Assembly (NCBI GenBank): GCA_964036315.1
Contig: OZ038485.1
Span: forward strand, 101,082,749 to 101,146,748
From: Acanthosepion esculentum
Lineage: Eukaryota; Mollusca; Cephalopoda; Sepiida; Sepiidae
Length of the DNA: 64,000 bases
Reading direction: 5' to 3'
The notes under the pieces were generated by a model. The model did not search any database. It was not told the origin of the DNA and saw only the letters and a list, made by a program, of their open reading frames with translations. Positions within the stretch are counted from its first letter, which is position 1. Every line of letters begins with the position of its first letter. Position numbers and translations under genes: made by a program. Shown here piece after piece: positions 10,371 to 21,461 of this stretch.

Positions 10371-10688
10371 GATTGAGTGATTGATTTATTTTTTAACACA
10401 TCAACTCCTTATGGTCCGACTTGTGTACTTGGAATGTTATGTGTACTTGGAAAAAAATCTATTTTTATACTTCAGGATGATTGTATACACAATCGAAAGC
10501 TTGTAGTAAAAAAAAGACCTTATACAACTGGAATTTATAAACAGGGATCATAACATTCATCTACAGGTTCGAGGTTAATGTATTTTATTAAAAATTGTTT
10601 GCGAGAGTGATTCTTGCCATTTATATCATTAACTTCACTATCTGCTTTTTGTATGAATGATTCATGCAATGTAAATTGAACTGCACCA

Positions 10689-10690
<2 letters not shown>

Positions 10691-10731
<41 letters not shown>
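10691..10731. repeat. (TA)n microsatellite
   Basis: It abuts the 3' end of the minus-strand LINE at 10736 and may have grown from that element's tail. Confidence 0.95.
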
Positions 10732-10734
<3 letters not shown>

Positions 10735-10735
10735 C

Positions 10736-11262
10736 AATTCACCCCAAGCAAGACGGGAGTGCTACTAGCACGTAAGCGGTTACAGAGGATAGAGGACAAG
10801 AGTAAAGAGGCTTGTTTGAGGAAGGGATACATAGGAGGACGGGGAACAAGCTCAGGGTGCCAGATGTCGATAGACATTACACTTGAATATTTGAAGATTA
10901 TAATCATTGAGGAAGAAAGTAAGTGGAAGGGAGTTCCACAGACGGGAAGTGCGAGAGAAAAGAAGCTTTTTGAGAAGAAGTGACGGTTACATTTAACCGT
11001 TTTGATAGTGAAAGGGTGAGATCGTGATGCCAGCCCGGTGGCACGTTTAAATTCATGAAGTCTGGGAACCACCGACATTAGCTCGTCAGAAGAGTTGTCG
11101 TGAAAATATTTGCAGAAGAGACAGAGGGAGGCCACAGAACGTCTGTGGAATAGCGATTGTAGACTAGATGCCAGATCAGGACCTATCATCTTGCATATTC
11201 GTCTCTGGATTTTGTCGAGGACCTTGAGACGTACAGCGGGAGCACCAGACCATATATGACAG
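10736..11262 (-). pseudogene. CR1/Jockey-type LINE 3' end (LINE family 1)
   Basis: The minus frame reads HIWSGAPAVRLKVLDKIQRR, ICKMIGPDLASSLQSL, FHRRSVASLCLFCKYFHDN and ASRSHPFTIKTVKCNRHFF. This is the conserved region C-terminal to the reverse transcriptase in Jockey/CR1-type elements, which ends ARLWNSLP. A frameshift after FFSLAL puts the tail in another frame (CGTPFHLL instead of LWNSLP). The 3' UTR ends gcttggggtgaattgcctt. The reverse transcriptase core is missing, so this is a 5'-truncated, dead copy like the others at 15.8, 20.9, 26.4, 37.8 and 42.5 kb. Confidence 0.8.
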
Positions 11263-11266
11263 CAGC

Positions 11267-11298
<32 letters not shown>

Positions 11299-11489
11299 CT
11301 GATCACTCGTATCTGAAGATGCCTGTCTACTAGGGCATCTAACCAATTCCTGTTGTAGACTTATGCTCAGTCACATTTGTGTCTGTTCAATACCCACACA
11401 GCCTACCTTTGGCAACTAGTCTGAATTGCCCTTAGTTACAGTTTCTGGGAAAGATCGCATTATCTGGCGTGATCAACACTAGCAACAAG

Positions 11490-11650
11490 GCCAGCACAGT
11501 CAAACCATCGATCATGATTTCGTACTAGCACAAACATCGATGGGGCTTGGGTCCATCCGTGATATGGTTTTCAGTCAAATTCCAAAGGTGCCGTCGTCTC
11601 TCACCAAACTGATGACATCAAGAAGTCACCTTCCTGACAAATCGACCAGG
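11490..11650 (-). repeat. tRNA-derived SINE (class 3), partial
   Basis: acatcaagaagtcaccttcc followed by tgacaaatcgacc matches the post-tRNA region of the SINE at 22288 read on the other strand. Confidence 0.5.
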
Positions 11651-11724
11651 CTTTCAACTAAATATATCTCGAATGCAATTGTATACCTTCAATGTACTTC
11701 TGTTGATTTTGCTTTAAAAATGGT

Positions 11725-11870
11725 TGGTTATTTGCCCATAGCTGAGCGCCTAACAGGTGCTATTCTCTTCGGGTTAGGGTGGACCTGGGAACAACAGCAA
11801 TTAAGAGGTGGTTCAACGCTGCCCAAAGCTTCCAATCTCCCGATCAGAGGCCTTGCTACTTGATGTAGTT
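11725..11870 (+). repeat. 3' part of the GGTTTGG dispersed repeat
   Basis: ttatttgcccatagctgagc, gggttagggtggacctggga, acaacagcaattaagaggtg and cgatcagaggccttgct are the landmarks found at 40.7, 44.3 and 59.9 kb. Confidence 0.65.
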
Positions 11871-12369
11871 ATGTGACGGAGAGATTTTTCATCTTTACCG
11901 CAGATCTGAGTAACCTCAGCATACGATTTATTTTCTTTTTTTTATTCAGTCGAGCACATTTCATCTTTTCCCTTCAAGAAATCATTTTATATCTCCTATT
12001 TCCCAATTCCGAAATGCAAACATCACTACACTTGACTCTTGGGATCCTGATTGAGTAAACTAATGCAGTGTTCATTTTAGGATTTATTGAAAATGGAGAA
12101 AGGAAAATTGCAGATAATAAGGGTAGCAAATATATATTGGTTGATTCCTTCTTTTTCACGAAGACAGTAAGAGATTAAGATTAATAACGGATAATCCTAA
12201 TAATAATAATAATAATCTTCTGTCTACTTAATTCCTGTTCTTTTGCTTTTATCTCTCCTTAACAGTGTGTTTTTCCCATATTTTCTAACACTCAGAAACC
12301 TCCCTTACACCTTAATGGCTTTATCGCCTTGCTTGGAGTGAAATGATTTTTTTTAATCCAATCGAAGAC
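11871..12369. other. Unannotated sequence with short duplicated motif
   Basis: About 100 bp (accgcagatctgagtaacct, cagcatacgattt) recurs near 13080-13160. Otherwise nothing was recognised except short (TAA) runs near 12200. Confidence 0.4.
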
Positions 12370-13048
12370 AATATACCGGCTGTAACAGCAAAATTGTCCA
12401 AATTTTTTTAACAGCATGAGATAATTGTCCATCCCACAAATTGTTTAATATCTAAAACACCACTAAACTAATTGAGATTCTTTTTTTCCAGGTTAACAGA
12501 TAAGCAGCTTAGCCATCTTGACATCATTTTTCATAAGAATCAGTGAAAAACCCTTTGAGTTATTCAACTAGAAAGAGAACAGGTTAGAATCGTTTTGTGT
12601 CAGCCCTAATGTTGCTTCCGAAGTGAGCAATGATGAGAGGAAAAATTCATTCAGTCCTTCATTCAGTAATGGTACCAACATTTATACTCTGGCTTCCATC
12701 TTCAAAGTCCATTCAAGAACCACCAAGAGAACGGAGAATAAGTTTTAAAAAGAGGGGACAGTAGAGAGGAAAATTAGACCAGAAGGTTACAACAGCAAGA
12801 GGGATCATCATTTCAACTTGGAGCTAAACACATTCTTATTTTTCAAAGTAGAGTCTAATAATTTTATCAAAACCTCGGAGGGTTCAAGTAAGTTATCTTT
12901 AATCATTTCTAAGATACAACGGTTCAAAGCTTAATCTAACAACTGGACAATTTTGCTGTTATACGGCTTGGACAATTTTGCTGTTACACGGTTGGGACAA
13001 TTTTGCTGTTACACGGTTGGGACAATTTTGCTGTTACACCCGGTACTG
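12370..13048. mobile_element. Non-autonomous DNA transposon with amplified terminal repeat
   Basis: The left end ataccggctgtaacagcaaa is an inverted match to the right end, which on the minus strand reads cagtaccgggtgtaacagca; TA follows at 13049. The subterminal ggacaattttgctgttacac motif is repeated four times in tandem with a 25-bp period at 12945-13044, only at the right end. The interior has no transposase. The CAGT start and TA flank would fit a pogo/Tc1-type element; the left terminus is decayed. Confidence 0.5.
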
Positions 13049-13164
13049 TAATGTTAAGTGACAGAGAGAAGCTCTATTTTTTTTTACCGTAGATCTTAGG
13101 AAGCTCAGCATACGATTTCTTTTCTTTCTTTACAAAGTCGAAAACATTTCACTTTTTCACATTA

Positions 13165-13357
13165 AGCCTTCTCAAATAAAAGGCTAGGAAGGAAACCTCC
13201 GCCACTACCAGAAAGAGCTATAACAGGTACTAGTCTTGAGAAACCTATTTTCTTGAGGAATTGGTTTAAGAAAAAGATTTTATGAATTTCACCTGATACT
13301 AGCACTGCCTTCTCGATCAATGAATGCTGAATATTTCCTTGTAATGAAACGGTTAAT
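13165..13357 (+). repeat. Dispersed repeat X, second copy
   Basis: It shares gaaagagctataacag, an attttatgaatttcac-like block and a final aatattaccattaccatt with the copies at 8.5 and 15.1 kb. The end of the copy leads directly into the hexanucleotide array. Confidence 0.55.
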
Positions 13358-13672
13358 ATTACCATTACCATTACTATTACCATTACTATTACCATTACCA
13401 TTACCATTACTATTACTATTACCATTACCATTACTATTACCATTACCATTACTATTACCATTACTATTACCATTACCACTACTATTACCATTACTATTAC
13501 CATTACCATTACTATTACCATTACCATTACCATTAATATTACCATTACCATTACTATTACCATTACCATTACTATTATCATTACCATTACCATTACCATT
13601 ACTTTTACCATTACCATTACTATTACCATTACCATTACCATTACTATTACTATTACCATTACCATTACTAAT
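13358..13672. repeat. (TTACCA)n/(TTACTA)n hexanucleotide array
   Basis: About 52 hexamers alternate TTACCA and TTACTA. Plus and minus ORFs across it (LLLPLPLL and VMVMVIV polymers) are artefacts. It seems to have grown from the taatattaccattacc end of repeat X, whose other copies carry just one or two hexamers. Confidence 0.95.
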
Positions 13673-13748
13673 ATACTTAGTTACTGAAAAGAATATTTTG
13701 GAATTTCTATTTCTCGCTGTACAACACTTTTTATCTTTTATGCTATCA

Positions 13749-13890
13749 GTCAGTCAGTAATGTGCCGTGCGTGATACACGCTTAGGCGATCATGTATCTT
13801 TCGATGCATGACTGACGAGGCAGATTTCTTTCTACCGTAGACCAGTTTCCATCAAAAGCTATAGAACCCGGTTTGAGGCATCACTCACCT
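13749..13890 (-). repeat. Long tRNA-derived SINE (class 2), 3' part
   Basis: tgatacacgcttaggcgatc, atgtatctttcgatgcatga and ctgacgaggcagattt are the 3' end of the class 2 SINE read in reverse. Confidence 0.75.
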
Positions 13891-14171
13891 GGCTCACGAT
13901 TCGGAATGCGGTCTGGGCCGGCAAAAAGTCTTTCACGCCGGGAAGAAACACCTCTCGAATGACTATTAAAATATACTGAGAAGAGGTGGAACTTCCTAGA
14001 GAGACCACCGATGACCATAGGGAACGTCAATTTTGCTGTTTTATAAATGGAAGGGTGCACAAAAACGGGTGAATATTTATATATATGTTGCAGAGTTGGA
14101 CTCTAGAGTAGCTCCCGACTACTGCGACAATGGACTGATCCTACTAAATATGGTTGGTAGCCACAATAGAG

Positions 14172-14430
14172 TCAGTCAGTCAGTTATGTGCCATGCGTGT
14201 TAGACGCTTAGGCGATCATGTATCTTTCGATACACGACTGACGAGGCAGATTTTTCTTTTTGCCAATTGCCAGCCAAGGCTACAAAACCCGGTCTGTCCT
14301 GCTATTTACCCATAGCCGCGATGAGAGAGAAGAGGATTTATACGTAAGTGAATGTAAGGGATTGGTCTGGAATTCGATCTCGGCTCTCTGATTCTTCAAT
14401 CCGAGCCGCTATCCATTACTCCACCATATA
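14172..14430 (-). repeat. Long tRNA-derived SINE (class 2), near full length
   Basis: On the minus strand it has an A-box-like ggagtaatggatagcggct, a B-box-like gagatcgaattcc, then ttacattcacttacgtataa, ctatgggtaaatagcagg, acagaccgggtt and the aatctgcctcgtcagtcgtg tail. The pol III boxes lie in tRNA-like spacing. It is non-coding and would depend on a partner LINE. Confidence 0.8.
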
Positions 14431-14439
14431 GTGATTTAA

Positions 14440-14500
14440 ATAAATAATAAATAAATAAATAAATAAATAATTAATAAATAATAATAATAATAATAATTGG
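14440..14500. repeat. (AAAT)n and (TAA)n tracts
   Basis: Simple repeats beside the SINE head. Confidence 0.9.
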
Positions 14501-14548
14501 CTGTGGTTATGGGACTCTTGTTAATCTTTCATAGTTCATTCAGGACGT

Positions 14549-14845
14549 AGTAGATAGGTTTGCCTATCGCCCGGTTCACACTTTTTCCCGATCCTTTGAA
14601 CATGAGTAGAGGCTTATCCCTTGACTCCTGTTTAGGATTGGCTTTTCAATTCCTTCTAAAGTCTAATTCGACTCTATGTCCCAACGTCTCTGTCTAAACT
14701 CTGAAATTTTAGTTACTATTTATTTATTTTCCCTCAATAGGAATAGATAGGTACGTCTATCGCCCGGTTCACTCACCTCCCCGGCCCTTTGAACATGTGT
14801 AGATAGTTATCCCTTGTTTACTGCTTAGGATTGGCTTAGGATTTG
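14549..14845 (+). repeat. Two direct copies of a 95-bp unit, about 190 bp apart
   Basis: Both copies share tatcgcccggttcac, cctttgaacatg, ttatcccttg and ttaggattggctt. Family unknown. Confidence 0.65.
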
Positions 14846-15099
14846 GGTTTCCGGCTTTGTGTTTTGGGGGCATTAATACTTTCCTTGGGGTCGTTCCTTT
14901 TCTTTATAACCCTCTATCTCTTGAGCCTTGTACAGGGTGAATATCATTGTAAAAAAAGGTCTTCCTTTCTTTACTTATATCTTTCTACTTTCTGTCCTCG
15001 TCTTCACCCATCTTAATTTTCTTTTCTTTTGGGTTTGCTTATTCTCTCCACACGCTTATCTTCATAATATTCACCGCCTATCAATTCCTCTTTCATTCC

Positions 15100-15350
15100 C
15101 GTTACTCCAGAAGAGCAACAACTAAAATGGATATCACATGTAACGTAATAACATAATGAAGATGTTGACCTTCCGCAATACTTTGAACAAAAGGTTAGGA
15201 AGGAAACGCCCATCAATACTAGAAAGAGCTATAACAGCTACCTATTTTTCTGAAATGTTGTTTTAATAGAAAGTTTTTAGGAATTTCAACCAACAGTAGT
15301 ACAAGCTGCTCGCTCAATGAATATCAAATGTTTCCTTATAAAGATTGTCC
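15100..15350 (+). repeat. Dispersed repeat X, third copy
   Basis: It aligns along its length with 8505-8800 (gcaacaactaaaatgg, gaaacgcccatcaatact, ctatttttctgaaa, gttttaatagaaag). Confidence 0.6.
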
Positions 15351-15354
15351 TGGG

Positions 15355-15470
15355 TGTGACGATAAACTACATCCGGCAGCAATGCCTCTGATCGGTAGGG
15401 ACCACTTTTTAATTGCTGTTGTTCCCAGGTCCACCGTAACCCATGTTAGGGTCCCAGCTATGGGCTAATA
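15355..15470 (-). repeat. GGTTTGG dispersed repeat, 3' part
   Basis: cataaactacatccggcagc-type sequence, gcctctgatcgg, aattgctgttgttcccaggt and gtcccagctatgggc are the reverse of the block at 44.3 kb. Confidence 0.6.
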
Positions 15471-15589
15471 CTGAACCCCCCCCAAAAAAAACCGGAGCCA
15501 AAATATGACAATTTATTAGAAAAAATTATAATATTAAAAAGAAAAAAAATTACCAGAAATAGATTTTTGAAAAAGAAGAAAGAAATTAC

Positions 15590-15665
15590 AAAGGCTCACA
15601 AGAAAAGAAAATTTCGGCATTAAATAACCCACAAGGTGCTGATATGCCGCTAAACAAACAAACCA
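15590..15665 (-). repeat. GGTTTGG dispersed repeat, 5' part
   Basis: cattaaataacccac, ggtgctgatatgcc and aaacaaacaaacc are the reverse of the GGTTTGG...atatcaacctcaatgggt block seen at 44.0 kb. Confidence 0.5.
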
Positions 15666-15789
15666 AATTTTATTATTTAGCATTATTTTAAATAATGTCA
15701 CCCCAGTCAAGGCGTTAATGCCACTAGGACACAGGAAGTTACAAGTAGTGAAAAAGAATGAAAAGAAAAAGTGAGAAGTGAGCGAGAGA

Positions 15790-16520
15790 GACACTAAATG
15801 AACAGTGTTCAAGGAGACAGAAGACGGTGATTGATGTTGCGTTTAAATTTTTTAAGAGTGTAGTTGCCAGGGAAGCAAAAAATCGGAAGGGAGTTCCACA
15901 GGTGGTAAGTGCGAGAAGAGGAGCTATTAGAATAGAATTTACGATTACATCTAGCAAGTGCAACAGTAAAAATACGAGGTTGCCAGTATAGTAGCAGGCT
16001 CAAACCCATGCAGTTCAGGCATCAAGAAAGAAAGTTCATTAGAACAATTGCACCTACAGATCATTGCCGTATTTTCCAGCTTACAAGTCGCACTATTTTT
16101 CAAAAAAATATGTTTGTGTCTTCCAAGACGAATGTAAGGCAACGTCCAGGCTCAAGTAAGCTTGGATGGTCACCTAATTGGCTTGACTGATGAGTTAGAG
16201 GGAAATAACTGAGACATCGGGAAGAGGCATGGCAGTTGGAACTAAAACACTCTACCCCGGTGGACGAAATAAAAGGTTCGTTTCGAAATTCCAATCACCT
16301 GAAGGAGGACAGAGCGTACAACGGCCGAAACGTTGGGAATATGGCAATGAAGATGAGGATAACAATCCGAATAATGTAAATAATATAAGTAAACTTTAAA
16401 TATATAGCAAGAGCGCCAGACCATATGTGGCAACAATATTCAAAGCATGGATATAGTAGACTTATAAAAATATGTAAGATAGATTCTGGAGAGAAAGATT
16501 ACCTACCACGATACAGTGAT
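15790..16520 (-). pseudogene. CR1/Jockey-type LINE 3' end (family 1), interrupted
   Basis: The minus strand reads a decayed FYKSTI...MLEYCCHIWSGA at about 16400-16500. Then, beyond an inserted stretch (16030-16400) holding a T repeat, it reads CNRKFYSNSSSSRTYHLWNS, LPIFCFPGNYTLKKF and KRNINHRLL at 15809-15990. These are the conserved tail blocks seen intact at 42.5 kb. The copy is split and full of frameshifts. Confidence 0.7.
16250..16400 (+). repeat. T repeat (CTGAAGGA...CGGCCGAAACG)
   Basis: gacgaaataaaaggttcgtt, a cctgaaggaggacagag core, acaacggccgaaacgttg and ccgaataatgtaaata mark this copy of the T repeat, the short family found also at 9.5, 18.9, 33.6, 35.0, 48.7, 49.0, 51.0, 59.7 and 63.3 kb. 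It sits inside a LINE copy. Confidence 0.75.
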
Positions 16521-16612
16521 ATGCCTACGAATTTCTATCAGCGAATGCACAAGCGTAGACACATATCAAGTGAAGTGGCTGAAGCCGGAAGAAAGTATGC
16601 CAAAAATTATTA

Positions 16613-16997
16613 AATACTTTTTAGGTGTTTTATTGCGGGCTCACCGTTAGAAATATAAAACTGAGAAAAAATGTTGTCTTGTGTTTGTGAAAACAAAATT
16701 ATTCTCCTTATCTTGGCCTCTTAAAGGGTCAGTTTAATATTCTCATGTCGCAAAAACATAACTTTGATATTAAACTACTCTCGTGGAACATACGACGAAG
16801 AAGGAACTCGCAAGGAATGTCCTATGAGCATCGTCATCTAAAAAAAAAATCACTCAAAAGAGATCCTTTAAATGTGATTCCAAAAATGCTTCAGTCAGAT
16901 AAAAAAAAATGTCAGAAAGAAACAATTTGTGGTATTTTCTAAGAAAAGTGGCGTCGAAATGCTAAGGGAGAGAACATTAAGGTAAAAAAATATATAA

Positions 16998-17000
<3 letters not shown>
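16613..17000. other. Unannotated sequence
   Basis: No gene recognised; the short ORFs have no familiar motif. Confidence 0.5.

Positions 17001-17071
<71 letters not shown>
17001..17071. repeat. (TG)n microsatellite
   Basis: About 35 uninterrupted TG units. Confidence 0.98.
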
Positions 17072-17073
<2 letters not shown>

Positions 17074-17648
17074 AAATATATAAGTATATATATACAAGTC
17101 TCGTCGGCTGGAGGAATAAGCGAAAGAGTGAACTTGGGTAAGGTTTTGGAAAAGGGGTTTTTTTTTTTCAAAGTGTCAAGGATCGCAAGTCTGGTACGAG
17201 ATAAAAAGAAACTTATGCATTTTTTCCCGCTTATCACCTCTGGTTTGATTCGCAACATGTTAAAAGTTGATGTGCGGCGCAGAAATTAGGAATGTTAGCT
17301 GCAGACGTGGATTAGATGGGTGGTATGCGCTTAAGTCGCTATAGATGAGAAAGGCGTAGTTTAAAGCCAACACCTAACCGATTTATGATATTTGAAATAT
17401 CAGTAACATCATCTTGCATTTTACTATTATTAAATGAGACATTGTAGACCATTGTTAATCCTTGACAAGCATTGAATTCATCTTAATTTTCAGTTGTACT
17501 AGAATTTTTTAAAATCTTCCCAGTATTTAGTTTTGTCGAATTTATCACTAACATTTTTTGTCAAGATTTACAAACTCTACGTTTCAATAACATCAAGAAG
17601 TGCAGATATCGGCCCATTCCATCATGCCGAGTCTTATATTATGTTATA
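17072..17648. other. Unannotated sequence
   Basis: No element or gene recognised. Confidence 0.5.
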
Positions 17649-17799
17649 CAGTGTAACCCGGATATAAGAGAGTTGTCGGCACCGGAGAAGTCTCTTATAT
17701 CCGGGTTTGGTCTATTTTGTTTTATTAACACAGGCTCTAATTTGGGATCAGAGAAAATCGCTCTTATATCCGGGTTTCTCTTATATCAGGGTTACACTG
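17649..17799. mobile_element. Pogo-like MITE, 151 bp
   Basis: The ends are CAGTGTAACCCGGATATAAG on the left and the inverse (ggttacactg) on the right, with TA at 17647-17648 and 17800-17801. Internal copies of the tatataaga/ccgggttt module make it largely self-complementary. A second copy is at 58333-58519. The CAGT ends and TA duplication suit the pogo/Tigger group. Confidence 0.85.
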
Positions 17800-17859
17800 T
17801 ATTATGTTATGGTTTTCGAGCACTTTCTAAAGATGCTGCACGCTGAGATCGGCTGAGAT

Positions 17860-17965
17860 CGGCTCCTCCAGACCTATAGCAAGAAGCCACCTTCCTGACA
17901 AATCGGCCATGCTGAGATTCGAACCCGGGTCCCATGGTCAGAAAACGAACGATCTAACCACTAGT
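17860..17965 (-). repeat. tRNA-derived SINE (class 3)
   Basis: On the minus strand there is tagtggttagatcgttcgtt, a tgaccatgggacc anticodon-side region, cgggttcgaatctcagc (B box), then gatttgtcaggaaggtggc. This is a well-preserved tRNA-like head of the same class as 22288. Confidence 0.8.
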
Positions 17966-18189
17966 TTTGATTTGATTTATGATAACCATTTATCCCCAGA
18001 GTACCCAAGTAATCAATAAAGAACTCTTTGTAGTAATATTATCTTGAATTTTATCAGAATTAGATGAAACATTGTCCACTAGTATTCATTTTAGACAAGT
18101 ATCTCTTTCGTTTTAATTTCACTTATTTGATTTAAACTTGTAGCAATTATAGCAACCTCGGATCTGTTATTTGGGAGGGGGGCTTCGAA

Positions 18190-18192
<3 letters not shown>

Positions 18193-18261
<69 letters not shown>
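18193..18261. repeat. (TA)n microsatellite
   Basis: It is followed by gacttgaggaagctttattc, which resembles a decayed CTGAGGA-stem block (see findings). Confidence 0.97.
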
Positions 18262-18262
<1 letters not shown>

Positions 18263-18418
18263 CAAAGCAAAAGAAGACTTGAGGAAGCTTTATTCTGCTT
18301 AGAATAATGATACAAAAGTAGTGAGTAGTGACTATTTATAGTCCTCTACAAACGAAAGAGTTCTCCAAAGGGAGGTAATCATAAAACAAAATCGATTACT
18401 CCTGATTACTTTGTTACA

Positions 18419-18504
<86 letters not shown>

Positions 18505-18530
18505 CGGACTATTGTCTTCATCTCTGTGGG
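18419..18530. repeat. (TA)n microsatellite plus T repeat end
   Basis: The (TA)n runs to about 18501 and continues directly into tattcggactattgtcttca, the terminus of a T repeat in minus orientation. Here (TA)n lies at the T repeat 3' end. Confidence 0.9.
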
Positions 18531-18809
18531 ATCAGGTTGAGATCATAGACAAAGAACACCATTGGAAAATTCATAAACTTAATTAATCAGCACATGTACT
18601 AGGCCACAAAAATCTCCTGAGCCGACCAAGCATACAAATTAATACAATATTGAAACCAGTAATAAGGAGTGCCAAAGAAAAGTGATAACATCAAAAAATG
18701 CAACATGTGCTCCGGTAACAGCATAATGATAACAGCAAAAATTGCAATATGAGCACTGGTAAAAATGGTTGCTGAAAACACTAGGTTTATAATAGCCAGA
18801 TATTCATAC

Positions 18810-18960
18810 ACAGATGTCCTCAAGGAAACATGGCACAGTGGATAAAGGCGTTGGTTAGATCCAGTGACAGGACACAAAGAGTGTGAGTTAATGCCGTGGA
18901 GAACTTGGAGAGGGGAATTAACAGGAGATAAGTGACATCCATTTAAAACAAAGATGAGGA
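18810..18960 (+). repeat. tRNA-derived SINE (class 4)
   Basis: atggcacagtggataaaggc gives a near-consensus A box (TGGCACAGTGG) and agagtgtgagttaatgccg stands where the B box should be. It is followed by gtggagaacttggagagggg and aattaacagg. The same unit occurs at 34861-34970 and 48926-49010, always next to T repeats. Confidence 0.75.
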
Positions 18961-19016
18961 CAATAGTCCGAATAATGTAAATAGTGTACATAATACCTCA
19001 TCTCAGAAATATAGTC
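18955..19016 (+). repeat. T repeat, 3' end
   Basis: gatgaggacaatagtccgaa, taatgtaaatagtg and cataatacctcatctcag, then (TA)n. Confidence 0.8.

Positions 19017-19018
<2 letters not shown>

Positions 19019-19061
<43 letters not shown>
19019..19061. repeat. (TA)n microsatellite shared by two retroposon tails
   Basis: The tract is bounded on the left by a plus-strand T repeat and on the right by the 3' end of the minus-strand hammerhead SINE, so both neighbours point their 3' ends at it. Confidence 0.9.
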
Positions 19062-19063
<2 letters not shown>

Positions 19064-19268
19064 AAATTATTAGGAACATTTGAGATTATTATAATTAAGT
19101 AATTTATCGAGTTCTTAGAAAAAACCTCAAAAGAATGCAGAAAGCACTGAACAGCCGTTCCGTCCAATATTTGGGACTCATCAGCAGTGCGCATCCACTA
19201 CCAGGAATTGAAACCCGGACAATTACGTTATTAAGCAAACGTCATACCAACTGTACCACGCGCCCCGG
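19062..19268 (-). repeat. tRNA-derived SINE carrying a hammerhead ribozyme motif (class 5)
   Basis: On the minus strand the element starts ggggcgcgtggtacagttgg (A box TGGTACAGTTGG), then has a B-box-like cgggtttcaattcctgg arm. About ten bases later comes a hammerhead motif (19144-19190), then about 80 bases of AT-rich tail, ending in (TA)n. This order of tRNA head, hammerhead, tail matches the Schistosoma Sm-alpha SINE family. The element is non-coding. Confidence 0.75.
19144..19190 (-). ncRNA. Hammerhead ribozyme motif, type I
   Basis: Read on the minus strand: helix I strand GCACTG (19190-19185), core CTGATGA (19184-19178), helix II GTCC (19177-19174), loop CAAATATT, GGAC (19065 offset corrected: 19165-19162), then GGAA where the consensus is GAAA. 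A very short helix III follows (AC/GT, possibly extended by a G-U pair), then cleavage triplet GTT at 19152-19150 and the closing helix I strand CAGTGC (19149-19144), a perfect 6-bp match. The stretch CTGATGAGTCCCAAAT is the one typical of schistosome and newt hammerheads. One core base (A13 to G) differs and should weaken activity in this copy. Confidence 0.75.
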
Positions 19269-19393
19269 TGACGAAGGGGTAACGAATTAATCTCGACATA
19301 GCGCCGCTCATTCACATATTCCATGGTGGAACTCATCCAAGTTCCTTTAACCAAGGACTGTGTCCCCGAGAGCCACGACTACTATGACCAAGG

Positions 19394-20430
<1,037 letters not shown>

Positions 20431-20535
20431 AGTACAAAATACATGAGTGACTGAAGAGTGCAGTACTAAAAGGAGAGATGGAGGAATCTATAATGGCTGC
20501 ACAAGACTGAAACCTATTCACTAAAAGTTACGACG
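20431..20535 (+). repeat. About 100-bp direct repeat, copy 1
   Basis: agtacaaaatacatgagtg, aaaggagagatggaggaatc, tggctgcacaagac and acctattcactaaaa recur in order at 21462-21563. Confidence 0.7.
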
Positions 20536-20885
20536 CAAACATAATATAATGATGTTGAAACTATTGAAGACTTAATGTCTGATTACCCAATCCTGAAACC
20601 GAGATAGCACAAAAATTGTCATAAGTTTAGGCAGATATGTCATAAAGAATACTATGAAGCAGTCATAGAAGTTCATTATTTATGACTTTACCATTCATTC
20701 TGACAAATATACCAACTGAATGATTCGTTTTTTTTTTTTTGTTTTTTTTTACCATTTATCAATTCTTTGGGGATTATTTAATACCGAAACATAGTTTGGA
20801 TTGTAAGAATAATTCTTTTTGTGTGTGTGTGAGTATTGCATTAAAAAGATTTTTGAGGTGACAATGATTTTTTCAGATGTAGCCA
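20536..20885. other. Unannotated sequence
   Basis: Nothing recognised apart from poly(T) near 20728-20750. Confidence 0.5.
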
Positions 20886-21113
20886 TCTCTTCTACTTCAA
20901 TAGCTTCATGTCTCGCACCTCTCGCCTGTGAAAACTCCCTCCCTTTTCCTGTTTCCCTGATAGCTATAATCTCCAACTATTCAAATGTAATGTCAATCGA
21001 CTTCTCCAGATGCCCTGATCTATCCCCTATCCTTCTCTTGCTCTCGCTCCAACTCTCTGTAACCCTTTACGTGCTAGTGGCTTCTCGCCTTGCTTGGGGT
21101 GAAACGCTTAAAA
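20886..21113 (+). pseudogene. CR1/Jockey-type LINE 3' end (family 1)
   Basis: The strand encodes (shifted) SNSFMSRTSRLWNSLP-like sequence: atagcttcatgtctcgcacc, tctcgcctgtgaaactccct, cctgtttccctgatagc and ctccaactattcaaatgtaa. The 3' UTR ends gccttgcttggggtgaaacg. It aligns base by base with 38080-38330 and 42870-43190. Confidence 0.75.
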
Positions 21114-21461
21114 AAAAGATATCCAAGTTATCATTTTTTGCAATGGTTGTTCGCCCTGCACAAGGCCTAAGCGTCACTCCAGGTAGAAGATTACAGAGTA
21201 AAAGTTTATGCGGATATGTGGGAAAGATAACGGTTAAACCAACAATTGAACATGTTAAGATTGCAGTGATCGGGGAATTATCCCCTCTGGAGTCGGTTCC
21301 ACAAAGCATCGGTTCGTGTGATGAAGCTACTTGCATTTTACCAATACGAATGGAATGGGAATAGTTTGCTACAATGTACGTAGCATGGCGGGTCTTAGCC
21401 GTGGAGGTTCGAACTGCTGGAACTAAGGAATGTATTTCGTCTGTGCACTTTTAGCACATAA
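21114..21461. other. Unannotated; short segment shared with 50.4 kb
   Basis: gtttatgcggatatgtgggaaag also occurs near 50415. An open frame crosses this region from the LINE (181 codons), but it runs through the LINE in the wrong frame, so I do not call a gene. Confidence 0.4.

Noticed and set aside
13358..13672. Telomere-like array
   Set aside because: The unit TTACCA/TTACTA is not the animal telomere repeat TTAGGG, and the array arises from repeat X.
13162..13760. ORFs of 146 and 167 codons (LLPLPLL and VMVMVIV)
   Set aside because: Translations of the TTACCA hexamer array.
20819..21364. 181-codon ORF as a gene
   Set aside because: Its first half reads a LINE 3' end in the wrong frame; no domain or splice support.
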